A DNA stretch of 64,000 bases from Pseudoxanthomonas jiangsuensis (GCF_010093185.1 NZ_PDWL01000003.1:161688-225687); one strand, 5' to 3'; shown: positions 46,257 through 53,930, counted from the stretch's first letter. Translations and numbers: made by a program. The notes: generated from the sequence alone by a model not told the origin.

Positions 46257-46496
46257 ATGCGCGCTATGAATGGTGGGGAGGTTGTTCTCGTATGCGGTGG
46301 AAATGATCAGCTCAATAGCAAGGTGGCTTCGGCATGTGAAGGGCAGCCCGACTCTGCCGTGGTGACTGTATCCATTTCCGTTAGTGCCAACGCCGGGATC
46401 GGAGGTATAGGCGGAGGGCGTGATGTCACCATTACGAAGGAGGTGGAGGTAAACTGTGGGGACTTTCGAGCTGAACAGGCTAAGAAGACCAATTGA
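46257..46496 (+). CDS. Putative exported peptide C, paralogue of peptide B
   Basis: 79 residues. Leader MRAMNGGEVVLVCGG (15), core of 64 residues. It aligns with peptide B: VA-x-AC-x-GQPDSA-x-VTV near the start and VNCG-(E/D)-FR-x-EQAKK at the end, with Cys at 27 in both and the second at 67. The middle is a Gly-rich insert (NAGIGGIGGGRD). AAGGAGA precedes the ATG by nine bases. The stop overlaps the next start by one base (TGATG), so the HExxH gene is translationally coupled to it. Tandem duplication is the simplest origin. Confidence 0.7.
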   Translation: MRAMNGGEVVLVCGGNDQLNSKVASACEGQPDSAVVTVSISVSANAGIGGIGGGRDVTITKEVEVNCGDFRAEQAKKTN

Positions 46497-47362
46497 TGCA
46501 TTTCCATAAGGTTCCAAGGCCCCGCCGGATTGGCGGGGTCTCCATGATTGTCATGGTTTTGCTCTCTAGCATCCAAGCGAGGGGGGCGGCAATGGATCAT
46601 ATTGACCATCACATCGATAAATCCGTTTGGACCCAAGTTGCGGATCCGAATGGCGCATTGATTATTTTTGGTTATCGCCGCGGAATGGATGTGTGCGGAA
46701 AGAATCTGTCGGCACAGGCAGTGCTGGCCCTCGAGTCGAATGAGGATGCTGTTTTCGGGACCGCTTGTGATAGAAGGATCGTCATCGTGCGGGATATTTC
46801 CACGCCGGATGGACGCCTTGACCGGAGTGCAGTGGCGGCCCATGAGGCGTTCCACTCCGCTGTGCAGTACGCGCTTCTGAGGCCGCGTCTAGACTTGGTG
46901 GGTTTTCCTGGATATCCCGAAGGAAGATATCTGGATCTTATCGAGGCTAGGTCAAGGGTTCTCATGCATGCCATCAGGAGTGGGAACCAGCCGGCGGTTT
47001 GCTCAGCCTTGCAACAGATCAGGTCTTTGCCGGAGATGGTGCGCGACTACTTCCTGTACAGGAGCTACTGGGAATGGCCAGCCGAACACTACATGCGCCA
47101 CTCGGTGCTCGCGGGGCTTAGTTGGGAGGAATACTTGGCACGTCGTAAGGCCTGGAGTGAGGGGCGGGGCAATCCACTCTACGAATTGGGCGTTGCTGCG
47201 CTGGATCAAGTGGAAGCCACGCGGGGACGTGAGTCCTGGCAGAAGGACTACATGGGCGGGGAGGCGCCGATCAACATGATTGCCGTCGTCAACGGGTGCG
47301 AACCGGTCCTGAATCCGAGCATTTTGGTCGATATAAAGGCCGTCGACATATTCTCGGAGTGA
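46496..47362 (+). CDS. Secreted HExxH protein, putative zinc metallopeptidase of the peptide island
   Basis: 288 residues, family not recognised. A basic N-terminus and hydrophobic stretch (SMIVMVLLSSI, about 16-26) followed by QARGA suggest a signal peptide. A zinc-peptidase motif AAHEAFHSAVQY lies at 115-126 (HEAFH at 116-120), and E150 in LDLIEARSR, 30 residues later, could be the third ligand, as in gluzincins. Four more Cys (67, 91, about 173 and about 269) may form disulfides. It is coupled to peptide C and followed by peptide D, so cleavage, folding or immunity for the peptides is conceivable. A second start at 46544 lies behind a GC-rich hairpin. AT-rich compared with the host. Confidence 0.65.
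   Translation: MHFHKVPRPRRIGGVSMIVMVLLSSIQARGAAMDHIDHHIDKSVWTQVADPNGALIIFGYRRGMDVCGKNLSAQAVLALESNEDAVFGTACDRRIVIVRDISTPDGRLDRSAVAAHEAFHSAVQYALLRPRLDLVGFPGYPEGRYLDLIEARSRVLMHAIRSGNQPAVCSALQQIRSLPEMVRDYFLYRSYWEWPAEHYMRHSVLAGLSWEEYLARRKAWSEGRGNPLYELGVAALDQVEATRGRESWQKDYMGGEAPINMIAVVNGCEPVLNPSILVDIKAVDIFSE
46520..46538 (+). promoter_or_regulatory. GC-rich hairpin just inside the HExxH gene
   Basis: CCCCGCC (46520-46526) and GGCGGGG (46532-46538), loop GGATT. It has the look of a terminator stem but is followed by TCTCCATG rather than U's. It could hold back transcription or translation downstream of the peptide genes. Confidence 0.4.
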
Positions 47363-47386
47363 GGTTGATGTGTCTGCGGAGGGTTG

Positions 47387-47644
47387 ATGATCCGTTCATC
47401 GGTAAGTTATGACATGCGTGAACTGACTGCCCAAGAGTTCGAAGAGGTCGCTGGTGGCCCGGGTCCCCTCGTCTACCTCGTCGGTGCGGCCATCGTCGCC
47501 GCCGGTTCGGCGATCGGTGGCTACCTGGCAGGCAGCAGCTCCTCGAACTCGGGCTCCGCGGCGAACGGAGCGAGTGTGAACTGCCCCGACGGCACCGCAC
47601 CGAAGGTCAGTGCCACTGAGGCGACCTGTGTGAAGGTCGAGTAA
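47387..47644 (+). CDS. Class II bacteriocin-like peptide D with double-glycine leader
   Basis: 85 residues from ATG 47387, which has GGAGGG three bases upstream; an in-frame ATG at 47414 gives the 15-residue leader MRELTAQEFEEVAGG shared in form with peptides A-C and is the classical class II leader type. The core is PGPLVYLVGAAIVAAGSAIG and onward: a hydrophobic helix with small-residue GxxxG-like spacing, a Ser/Asn-rich linker, and two Cys near the end (CPDGTAPKVSATEATC). This is typical of pore-forming bacteriocins or microcins. Its GC content is host-like, unlike peptides B and C. Confidence 0.75.
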   Translation: MIRSSVSYDMRELTAQEFEEVAGGPGPLVYLVGAAIVAAGSAIGGYLAGSSSSNSGSAANGASVNCPDGTAPKVSATEATCVKVE

Positions 47645-47656
47645 CTGGTACGTTGT

Positions 47657-47686
47657 CCCACCCCGGCCGACTCGGCCGAGGGTGGG
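47657..47686 (+). promoter_or_regulatory. Strong hairpin between peptide D and the M23 gene
   Basis: 47657-47670 pairs with 47672-47686 (14 bp with one bulged base, CCCACCC/GGGTGGG at the base). No U-tract follows. It may protect or limit the peptide mRNA relative to the transporter genes downstream. Confidence 0.5.
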
Positions 47687-47721
47687 ATTCCCGGGCGCGC
47701 TTGGTTGGGTCGAATAAACAG

Positions 47722-48597
47722 ATGCGGATAGCCATTTTCCTGCTGGCCATCGTGGGTATCTTCGTGACGGCGTTTTTCGCCGGACGCGAGGGATGGTTGC
47801 GGAGCGGAGGCGATGAGAAGCACGCCGACCGCAACCCGTTCCAGTTCACCTGGGAGTCGCGGGGAGAGGGGGGGCGGTGGATACTGGCTGTCGAGCCGGG
47901 CCAGTTCGAGTCGTTCCTGCTGGTCAAGCGGCTGTCGCCCGCCTTCGAGGGCCTGTCGCCGCCGATGATCATCTCCTCAAGCGACGACAAGATGTTCGCG
48001 TCGGCGGTGTTCGATGAGGTGGTAGGCATCAGCACGGCCACCGTGTCCTCGTATGCCCGGTTGGCGGAGGAGCGTCATCCTGACGGCCGGCATGCGCTGC
48101 AGTTCCCGCTGGGGGGGTGCGGCGAGGTGGTGCAGGCCGACGGCCAGGTCGAAGCCGGGAGCCGGCCTACCCATGCCGCTGCCGAGGGGATGATCCATGC
48201 CGTGGACCTGAAGGCGGGCAAGGGCACGCCGGTGGTGGCCGCGCTGCCTGGGCAGGTGGTGTTCGTGGAGGATCGCTACTCCGATGCCGGTGGATACCAA
48301 GCGGGCAAGGAGCGGTTGGACAACCGCGTCGTGATCCTGCACGACGACGGCACCGAAGCCGTGTACGCGCACCTGATGCAGGGTTCGGTCCTGGTCCTCG
48401 AAGGCGACCGGGTTCCGGCCGGCAAGCGGTTGGCCAGCGTCGGCAACTCCGGCTTCTCGCAGAATCCGCACCTGCACTTCCACGTCGGCGGATTGAATAG
48501 GGCCGGCTACCACACCCTGCCGGTCGATTTCCTCGTCGATGGCGCGCCGATGGCCCCGGTCGTCGGCCAGTCCCATTGCGCCCGATCCGGCGGATAG
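47722..48597 (+). CDS. Membrane-anchored M23-family metallopeptidase of the island
   Basis: 291 residues. One N-terminal membrane anchor (about 3-20) puts the rest in the periplasm. The LytM/M23 zinc site is readable: H151 (PTHAAAEG), D162 (HAVDLKAGKGTPV), H217 (VYAHLMQG) and HLHFH at 250-254, with GNSGFSQNPHLHFHVGG as the C-terminal family block. M23 enzymes usually cut peptidoglycan cross-links; here it may make room for the exporter, trim the peptides or give immunity. A distinct N-terminal domain (25-135) is not recognised. It ends eight bases before the ABC transporter ATG. The Shine-Dalgarno sequence is weak. Confidence 0.85.
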   Translation: MRIAIFLLAIVGIFVTAFFAGREGWLRSGGDEKHADRNPFQFTWESRGEGGRWILAVEPGQFESFLLVKRLSPAFEGLSPPMIISSSDDKMFASAVFDEVVGISTATVSSYARLAEERHPDGRHALQFPLGGCGEVVQADGQVEAGSRPTHAAAEGMIHAVDLKAGKGTPVVAALPGQVVFVEDRYSDAGGYQAGKERLDNRVVILHDDGTEAVYAHLMQGSVLVLEGDRVPAGKRLASVGNSGFSQNPHLHFHVGGLNRAGYHTLPVDFLVDGAPMAPVVGQSHCARSGG

Positions 48598-48605
48598 GCC
48601 GCGGC

Positions 48606-50774
48606 ATGCGCAAGCTCTCCCTCGCGTTTGCGGCGATGCTGGGGTCGCGCTCGACGACCGCTGTCGTTGCGTCGGAGGCCGCTGAGTGCGGCCTCGCTTC
48701 CCTGGTGATGGCGGCGAATGCGCACGGCATGCGCATCGGCCTGGCCGAGCTGCGCCAGCGCTTCCCGCTGTCGCTCAAGGGGGCGAGGCTCGATCAGCTG
48801 ATCCATATCGCCCAGCGGCTGGGCTTTTCCACCAGGCCGCTGCGGCTGGACCTGGAGGAATTGGGTCAACTCAGGCTTCCCTGCATCCTGCATTGGGACC
48901 TGAACCACTTCGTGGTGCTGGCCAAGGTCGGCAAGTCCAAGGTCACGGTCCTGGATCCGGCCGTCGGCGAGCGTCGGCTGCCGCTGTCGGAAGTGTCCAA
49001 CCACTTCACCGGCGTGGCCCTGGAACTGACACCCACGGCGCAGTTCAAGCCACGGAAGGCGACGCCGACGGTCTCGGCGCGCCAGCTGACCGGCCCGGTC
49101 CGTGGCCTGTGGCCGGCCCTGGCGCAGATCCTGCTGCTCTCGGTCACGCTGCAGGTCTTCGTGATCCTGGCCCCGTTCTTCATGCAATGGGTGGTCGACC
49201 AGGTGCTGGTCTCGGCCGATCGCGACCTGCTCACCGTGCTCGGCCTGGGCTTCGGCCTGGCCCTGCTGCTGCAGGTCGGCATCGGCCTGCTGCGCGGCTG
49301 GTCGGTGGTGTACCTCTCCTCGCGGCTGGGGCTGCAATGGATGGGCAATGTCTTCGCCCATGCCTTGCGGCTGCCGCTGGACTTCTTCGAGAAGCGCCAC
49401 CTGGGCGACATCACCTCGCGCATGGCCTCGGTGCAGGCGATCCAGCGCACCCTGACCACCAGCTTCGTCGAGGCGATCATCGACGGCCTGATGGCGGTGG
49501 TGACCCTGGGGCTGATGCTGGTCTACAGCTGGAAGCTGGCGCTGGTCACCCTGTTGGCGGTCGCGCTGTACCTGGGCATCCGTGCGTTGGCCTACCGGCC
49601 GGTGCGCGACCGCACTGAGCAGCAGCTGGTGGCCGGCGCGAAGCAGCAGAGCCACCTGCTGGAATCGTTGCGCGGCATGCAGAGCCTGAAGGTCGCCGGC
49701 GAGGAACCGCAGCGCCGCGCCACCTACGAGAACCTGATGGTCGACACCGTCAACCAGGAGGTGCGGCTGGCGCGGATGGGCCTGGGCTTCAACGGCGCCA
49801 GCCAGCTGGTGTTCGGCGTGGAGCGGATCGCGGTGATCTGGATCGGCGCGGTGCTGGCCCTGCAGAACGTGTTCTCGGTGGGCATGCTGATCGCCTACAT
49901 GGCCTACAAGGACCAGTTCGCGGCGAGGATGGCCGGGCTGATCGACAAGTGGGTGGAGTTCCGGATGCTGCGCCTGCATGGCGAGCGCCTGGCCGACATC
50001 GTGCTGACTCCGCCGGAGGACGACGCGGCACCACCGGAACTGCCGCCGCCGCCGGATACCCGGATCGAGGTCGAGGGCCTGTCGTTCCGCTACGGCGAGG
50101 GCGAGCCCTGGGTGCTGAAGGACTGCAGCTTCAGCATCGCCCCGGGCGAGTCGGTGGCCATCGTCGGCGCCTCGGGCTGCGGCAAGACCACCCTGGTCAA
50201 GCTCCTGCTTGGCCTGCTGAAGCCGAGCGAAGGACGGATCTGCATCGGCGGCTACGACCTGCACAAGGTCGGCCCACGCAACGTGCGTGCCATCGTCGGC
50301 GCGGTGATGCAGGACGACCAGCTGTTCGCCGGCAGCATCGCCGACAACATCGGTTTCTTCGACACCCGCCACGACCCGGCCCGGATCGAGGCGGCGGCGC
50401 GCCTGGCCGCGGTCCACGACGAGATCGCGGCCATGCCCATGGGCTACCACAGCCTGATCGGCGACATGGGCAGTTCGCTGTCGGGCGGGCAGAAGCAGCG
50501 GATCATCCTGGCCCGGGCCCTGTACCGCGAGCCGAAGCTGCTGTTCCTGGACGAGGCGACCAGCCACCTGGACGTGGCCAACGAGCGCCTGGTGAACGAG
50601 GCCGTGCGCGGCCTGTCGCTGACCAAGGTGATCGTCGCCCACCGGCCCGAGACCATCGCCAGTGCCGACCGGGTACTGGTGATGGAGCAGGGGCGGGTGG
50701 TGCGGGAACTGCGGCAGCGCCCGTGTGGCACTGCGGCGATCGATGTTGTCGGGCAGGAGATCACCCCCCTGTAG
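48606..50774 (+). CDS. C39-peptidase ABC exporter (PCAT) of the island
   Basis: 722 residues. N-terminal C39 peptidase domain (1-135) that should cut double-glycine leaders: Cys28 in SEAAECGLAS, His101 in LNHFVVL, Asp117 in VLDPAVG. The oxyanion-hole Gln, normally six residues before the Cys, is Ala22. Six membrane segments follow (about 165-450), then the ATPase: Walker A GASGCGKTT, signature LSGGQKQRI, Walker B LLFLDEATSHLD and H-loop VAHRPE. It would mature and export peptides A-D with the HlyD adaptor. The stop codon TAG is formed by the first bases of a REP-like repeat. Confidence 0.93.
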   Translation: MRKLSLAFAAMLGSRSTTAVVASEAAECGLASLVMAANAHGMRIGLAELRQRFPLSLKGARLDQLIHIAQRLGFSTRPLRLDLEELGQLRLPCILHWDLNHFVVLAKVGKSKVTVLDPAVGERRLPLSEVSNHFTGVALELTPTAQFKPRKATPTVSARQLTGPVRGLWPALAQILLLSVTLQVFVILAPFFMQWVVDQVLVSADRDLLTVLGLGFGLALLLQVGIGLLRGWSVVYLSSRLGLQWMGNVFAHALRLPLDFFEKRHLGDITSRMASVQAIQRTLTTSFVEAIIDGLMAVVTLGLMLVYSWKLALVTLLAVALYLGIRALAYRPVRDRTEQQLVAGAKQQSHLLESLRGMQSLKVAGEEPQRRATYENLMVDTVNQEVRLARMGLGFNGASQLVFGVERIAVIWIGAVLALQNVFSVGMLIAYMAYKDQFAARMAGLIDKWVEFRMLRLHGERLADIVLTPPEDDAAPPELPPPPDTRIEVEGLSFRYGEGEPWVLKDCSFSIAPGESVAIVGASGCGKTTLVKLLLGLLKPSEGRICIGGYDLHKVGPRNVRAIVGAVMQDDQLFAGSIADNIGFFDTRHDPARIEAAARLAAVHDEIAAMPMGYHSLIGDMGSSLSGGQKQRIILARALYREPKLLFLDEATSHLDVANERLVNEAVRGLSLTKVIVAHRPETIASADRVLVMEQGRVVRELRQRPCGTAAIDVVGQEITPL

Positions 50775-50875
50775 GAGCCGGTCTTGCCGGCGACCGTAGA
50801 GGCGGACGGATTACTGGCACCCGGTTTCGCGCAGGTGTCTACACCATGGCGGTCGCCGGCAAGACCGGCTCCTAC
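50771..50875. repeat. REP-like pair (BIME) at the right edge of the island
   Basis: Two arms in opposite orientation, 50771-50795 and 50851-50875, are perfect 25-bp reverse complements, 55 bases apart. The arm begins GTAGGAGCCGGTCTTGCCGG. A third copy is at 43583-43604. The TAG inside the left arm serves as the ABC transporter stop codon. Confidence 0.85.
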
Positions 50876-50898
50876 AAGGGAGACGCGGTACGGCGGCA

Positions 50899-51783
50899 TC
50901 ACCCGCGCAGTTCCCGCCGCAGCCAGTCCGCCAGCGCCGCCACCCGCGGATCGGCATCGCCGCGCCGCGTGCACAGTGCCCACTCGCCGCCGCTGGCGAC
51001 GAAGCCCCACGGGGCGACCAGGCGGCCGCTGTCCAGGTCGGCCTGGACCAGTTCCTGCGGCGCGATCGCCACGCCCAGGCCGGCGGCGGCGGCTTCCAGC
51101 AGGTAGGTGAGATGGTCGAAGCCGGTGCCCGGGCGCAGGGTGGACGGATCCAGCCCCTGCGTGGCGAGCCAGCGCGGCCAGGCCTGCGGACGCGAGGCGG
51201 TATGCAGCAGGGGTTTGTCCAGCAGCGCCACCGCCGGTGCGGCCCGCAATGCGTCGAAACGCGCATGCCGCGGGCTGAGCACCGGGCCGATCCGTTCCGG
51301 CGCGAGCGCGTGCACCTGCCAGCCCGCCGACCACGGTGCCTCGCCCAGCAGCAGGGCGGCGTCCAGGCCGGTGAGCGCTTCGTCGAAGCCGCTTTCCTGC
51401 GCCGACAGGTGCAGCTTCAGGTCCGGCAGGTCGCTCGCCAGCCGCTCCAGGCGCGGGATCACCCAGCGCGCCAGCAGGCTGCCCGGGCAGCCGAGCACCA
51501 ACGCCGCCGGCCCGCGCTCGCGCAATCCGGCCCAGATGCTCTGCAACCCGGCGAAGGCATCGCCGGCGGCGTCGCGCAGGCGCAGGCCGGCGGCGGTCAG
51601 GGCCAGGCCGCGGCCCTCGCGGGCGAACAGCGGCTGGCCCAATGATTCTTCCAGGGTACGGACATGGCGGCTGACGGCGCCGTGGGTCACGTGCAACTCG
51701 GCGGCGGCGCGGCTGAGGCTGCCCAGGCGGGCGGCGGCCTCGAAGGCGCGCAGGGCGTTGAGCGGCGGCAGCGGTCGGGACAT
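50899..51783 (-). CDS. LysR-family regulator divergent from trpBA
   Basis: 294 residues. The LysR winged helix is at 1-66 (PLNALRAFEAAARLGSLSRAAAELHVTHGAVSRHV in two parts: LNALRAFEAAARLGS and RAAAELHVTHGAVSRHV), followed by an effector-binding domain. Position head-to-head with trpB resembles TrpI of pseudomonads, which activates trpBA with indoleglycerol phosphate, but overall sequence is of the GcvA-like type, so the effector is open. A TGTGA-N7-TCACA palindrome next to its start codon is a candidate site. Nothing ties it to the island on its other side. Confidence 0.88.
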   Translation of the reverse strand: MSRPLPPLNALRAFEAAARLGSLSRAAAELHVTHGAVSRHVRTLEESLGQPLFAREGRGLALTAAGLRLRDAAGDAFAGLQSIWAGLRERGPAALVLGCPGSLLARWVIPRLERLASDLPDLKLHLSAQESGFDEALTGLDAALLLGEAPWSAGWQVHALAPERIGPVLSPRHARFDALRAAPAVALLDKPLLHTASRPQAWPRWLATQGLDPSTLRPGTGFDHLTYLLEAAAAGLGVAIAPQELVQADLDSGRLVAPWGFVASGGEWALCTRRGDADPRVAALADWLRRELRG

Positions 51784-51784
51784 G

Positions 51785-51801
51785 TGTGAGATTTAATCAC
51801 A
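51785..51801. promoter_or_regulatory. LysR-type operator between lysR and trpB
   Basis: TGTGA (51785-51789) N7 TCACA (51797-51801), containing the LysR T-N11-A pattern (T51787, A51799). It touches the lysR start codon and lies 84 bases before the trpB ATG. Confidence 0.5.
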
Positions 51802-51884
51802 TGTATCCCAGCTATTCTCGATTTCGGAAGGGAGGACCTGTGCGCTAGGCTGACGCCTTCGCCGCTGTCCTCCGAGTTGTTGCC

Positions 51885-53105
51885 ATGAGCGCCATTCCCG
51901 CCCCCGCGGACTTCCACGCCTTCCCCGATGCCGGCGGCCACTTCGACCGCCACGGCGGCCGCTTCGTCGCCGAGACCCTGATCGGGCCCCTGCAGGAACT
52001 GGCCGCCGCCTACGACGCGGCGCGGGTCGATCCGGCCTTCGTCGCCGCCTTCGACAAGGACCTCAAGCACTACGTCGGCCGGCCCAGCCCGATCTACCAC
52101 GCCGAGCGCCTGAGTCGGGAAACCGGCGGTGCCCAGATCCTGCTCAAGCGCGAGGACCTGAACCACACCGGCGCGCACAAGATCAACAACACCATCGGCC
52201 AAGCGCTGTTGGCCGCGCGGATGGGCAAGAAGCGGATCATCGCCGAGACCGGCGCCGGCCAGCATGGCGTGGCCAGCGCCACCGTGGCCACCCGCCTGGG
52301 CCTGGAATGCGTGGTCTACATGGGCGCCACCGACATCGAGCGGCAGAAGATCAACGTCTACCGGATGAAGCTGCTCGGCGCGACCGTGGTCCCGGTGACC
52401 AGCGGCTCGGCCACGCTCAAGGACGCGCTCAACGAAGCGATGCGCGACTGGGTGACCAACGTGACCGACACGTTCTACATCATCGGGACGGTCGCGGGGC
52501 CCGATCCGTATCCGCGCATGGTCCGCGACTTCAACGCGGTGGTCGGGCGCGAGGCGCGGGCGCAGATGCTGGCCGACTACGGCCGCCTGCCGGACGCGAT
52601 CACCGCCTGCGTGGGCGGCGGCAGCAATGCCATCGGCCTGTTCCACGCCTTCCTCAACGACGCCGGCGTGCGCATCGTCGGCGCCGAGGCCGCCGGCGAC
52701 GGCATCGACACCGGCCGCCACGCCTCTTCGCTGGCCGCCGGCCGGGTCGGCGTGCTGCACGGCAACCGCACCTACGTAATCTGCGACGACGACGGCCAGA
52801 TCATCGAGACCCACTCGATCTCCGCTGGCCTGGACTACCCGGGCGTGGGCCCGGAGCACGCCTTCCTCAAGGACACCGGCCGTGCCGAGTACGTGGGCGT
52901 CACCGACGAGGAGGCGCTGGCGGCGTTCCACACGCTCACCCGCACCGAGGGCATCCTGCCGGCGCTGGAGTCCAGCCACGCGGTCGCTCAGGCGATCAAG
53001 CTGGCGCGCGAACTGCCGAAGGACGCGCTGGTGCTGTGCAACCTGTCCGGGCGCGGGGACAAGGACGTGCATACCATCGCCGCGCGCGAGGGGATTTCGC
53101 TGTGA
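51885..53105 (+). CDS. trpB: Tryptophan synthase beta subunit
   Basis: 406 residues. It condenses indole with serine using PLP. The PLP lysine is in [19 protein letters not shown] near residue 96 (K of HKxNN), with the phosphate-binding GGGSNAIG loop and the catalytic Glu in AETGAGQHG. The start [19 protein letters not shown] is typical. Overlaps trpA by four bases (GTGA), as expected for equimolar subunits of the alpha2-beta2 channel enzyme. Confidence 0.98.
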   Translation: MSAIPAPADFHAFPDAGGHFDRHGGRFVAETLIGPLQELAAAYDAARVDPAFVAAFDKDLKHYVGRPSPIYHAERLSRETGGAQILLKREDLNHTGAHKINNTIGQALLAARMGKKRIIAETGAGQHGVASATVATRLGLECVVYMGATDIERQKINVYRMKLLGATVVPVTSGSATLKDALNEAMRDWVTNVTDTFYIIGTVAGPDPYPRMVRDFNAVVGREARAQMLADYGRLPDAITACVGGGSNAIGLFHAFLNDAGVRIVGAEAAGDGIDTGRHASSLAAGRVGVLHGNRTYVICDDDGQIIETHSISAGLDYPGVGPEHAFLKDTGRAEYVGVTDEEALAAFHTLTRTEGILPALESSHAVAQAIKLARELPKDALVLCNLSGRGDKDVHTIAAREGISL

Positions 53106-53905
53106 GCCGTTTCGAGACCAAATTCGCGCAACTGCGCACCGCCGGCCGCAAGGCTCTGATCCCCTTCGTCACCGCCGGAGATCCTTCGCTGGAAGCCACG
53201 GTGCCGGTAATGCATGCCCTGGTCGAGGCCGGTGCCGACGCGATCGAGCTGGGCGTGGCCTTCTCCGACCCGATGGCCGACGGCCCGGTGATCCAGCGCA
53301 GTTCCGAGCGCGCGCTGGCGCGCGGCGCGGGCACCGCCTACGTGCTCGACTGCGTGCGCGCGTTCCGCCAGCGCGATGCGCACACGCCGGTAGTGCTGAT
53401 GGGCTACCTCAACCCGGTCGAGATCCGCGGCGCGCAGCGCTTCGCCGAGGAGGCGGTGGCTGCCGGGGTGGACGGCGTGCTGCTGGTGGACCTGCCGCCG
53501 GAGGAGGCCGAAGCCTTCCAGCACGCGTTCAACGTCGCCGGCCTGGCGCTGGTGATGCTGGCCTCGCCGACCACCTCGCCGGAGCGGGCGGCGATGCTCA
53601 GCGCGCATGCGCAGGGCTATCTCTACTACGTCAGCTATGCCGGCGTGACCGGTGCCGACCGCCTGGACACCGGCGCGGCCGGGCGCCGGCTGCAGGAACT
53701 GCGCGCCGCGGCGAAGGTGCCGGTGGTGGCGGGCTTCGGGATCAAGGACCCGGCCAGCGCGGCGGCGATGGCCGCCGACGCGGACGGGGTGGTGGTCGGC
53801 AGCGCGCTGGTGGCGGCGCTGGCCGAGGCCGGCGATGCGGACGAGGCCGCGGCGCGGGCGAGGGCGTTCCTGGCGCCTTTGCGCAAGGCGATCGACGCAG
53901 CGTAG
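53102..53905 (+). CDS. trpA: Tryptophan synthase alpha subunit
   Basis: 267 residues, TIM barrel, GTG start. It splits indole-3-glycerol phosphate. Catalytic Glu is in [20 protein letters not shown] near 49 and Asp in VDLPPEE near 61+ region ([11 protein letters not shown]); loop 6 region [12 protein letters not shown] and phosphate site [10 protein letters not shown] are present. The N-terminal [10 protein letters not shown] block fits the family. Last gene of the trpBA pair; converges with ogt. Confidence 0.98.
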   Translation: MSRFETKFAQLRTAGRKALIPFVTAGDPSLEATVPVMHALVEAGADAIELGVAFSDPMADGPVIQRSSERALARGAGTAYVLDCVRAFRQRDAHTPVVLMGYLNPVEIRGAQRFAEEAVAAGVDGVLLVDLPPEEAEAFQHAFNVAGLALVMLASPTTSPERAAMLSAHAQGYLYYVSYAGVTGADRLDTGAAGRRLQELRAAAKVPVVAGFGIKDPASAAAMAADADGVVVGSALVAALAEAGDADEAAARARAFLAPLRKAIDAA

Positions 53906-53930
53906 GACGCATCCACGCGGGTGCCGCCGT

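Noticed and set aside
46520..46538. Rho-independent terminator after peptide C
   Set aside because: The stem is good but TCTCCATG follows instead of a run of T, and the HExxH frame passes through it; kept only as a possible attenuating hairpin.
43546..50898. Integrative element with its own integrase or transposase
   Set aside because: No recombinase, transposase, tRNA target or attachment-site-like direct repeat other than the REP-like palindrome was found around the island.
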